A program made the position numbers and the translations under genes. This document shows positions 63,726 through 64,000 of a stretch of 64,000 nt of DNA, in pieces (positions within the stretch are counted from its first letter, which is position 1; each line of letters opens with the position of its first letter). The notes beneath the pieces are model-generated. The model saw only the letters and a program-made list of their open reading frames with translations, had not been told where the DNA came from and did no database searches. The stretch spans positions 63,277,853-63,341,852 of the forward strand of contig CM036225.1 in NCBI GenBank assembly GCA_020631735.1, read 5' to 3'. The stretch is from Saccharum officinarum. Its lineage: Eukaryota > Streptophyta > Magnoliopsida > Poales > Poaceae.

Positions 63726-64000
63726 ACCACAGTGACCTCCGTTCGCCTCCGTTTCTTTTCCGACTTCCGGCGCAATAGAAAATAGGCATTTCACTTCTCC
63801 AAAAAGCGCCGAATCCCGCCTCGCAAGCTCGGCGGGAGGGAGAGAGGAGCCTAGACCCCTCTCTACCGCCTGAACTCCACCGCCTTCGCAAATGTGCTAA
63901 CACCACCAAGTGTACACCACCATGTGCATGTGTGTTAGCATTTCACAATCATTTTCCAAGGCGTTATGTTAGCTCTTTACTAGATCCTAATGCATATGCT

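Larger units (their letters stand above)
62478..64000 (-). repeat. Minus-strand Sirevirus-like LTR, cut by the window edge
   Basis: It begins TGTAAGGTCC on the plus strand (minus-strand end GGACCTTACA). It shares the layout of 4767-6373: a GGGGGGGTGAA motif near the end, a minus-strand TATA (CTATAAATAG, 63281-63290), then an array of GACCGGACGCG palindromes (about 63335-63725). It is a different but related family. Without the other end its element cannot be reconstructed. Confidence 0.7.

Overview
The window is plant nuclear DNA, almost certainly from a grass. Four intact protein-coding genes of grass type sit among nested LTR retrotransposons, LINEs, a SINE and many small DNA transposons. 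The two arogenate dehydrogenase genes are GC-rich and intronless, and the Tourist, Stowaway and hAT-like elements are typical of grasses. A panicoid/andropogonoid grass (sorghum, sugarcane or Miscanthus relatives) is my inference from overall flavour; nothing here proves the species. A block of exactly 100 Ns at 4668-4767 marks an unsized scaffold gap.

Left third (1-21.7 kb), retrotransposon nest. A minus-strand, probably Ty3/Gypsy, element contributes the start of gag (1-300), a primer-binding site and a very long LTR (677-4661, about 4 kb). After the gap lies a complete minus-strand Ty1/Copia element of Sirevirus type (4767-18212): LTRs of about 1.6 kb differing at about three positions, an intact gag (14205-16553), an intact pol (10966-14190), a third envelope-like ORF region (6825-9332) broken by two frame shifts, a primer-binding site and a polypurine tract. 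It is inserted in a second, truncated copy of the long LTR (18213-21679).

Middle (21.7-34.7 kb), gene-poor. It holds degenerate repeats, Stowaway and Tourist MITEs, a 1.3-kb hAT-type element with a perfect 8-bp target duplication, a local duplication that preserves the empty site of one MITE, and a 701-bp foldback element with a 10-bp target duplication.

Gene island (35-56 kb). In order: an arogenate dehydrogenase gene (minus, 35300-36385); a CIR1-like co-repressor/splicing-associated gene with six exons (minus, 39873-44380); a PLS-type PPR gene (plus, 44641-46152) sharing a 260-bp divergent promoter with CIR1; a second arogenate dehydrogenase (plus, 49116-50306); and an F-box gene like SKIP31 with eight exons (plus, 53207-55912). 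The two dehydrogenases are inverted paralogs flanking CIR1 and PPR and act in the last steps of plastid tyrosine synthesis. The other genes are housekeeping/regulatory types and are not obviously functionally linked. Mobile elements sit in introns, promoters and 3' flanks throughout the island: three related hAT-like elements with perfect 8-bp target duplications, two more foldbacks, a LINE fragment abutting a CIR1 splice donor, and a SINE with an 18-bp target duplication.

Right end (56-64 kb). After an AT-rich stretch without recognisable genes comes a plus-strand Copia-type LTR (59964-62264) with a scrap of gag, then a minus-strand Sirevirus-like LTR running off the window (62478-64000). 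All three Copia-type LTR families carry a dense CpG-rich palindrome or inverted-repeat array immediately upstream of the TATA box. That shared architecture is the most intriguing non-genic signal here.
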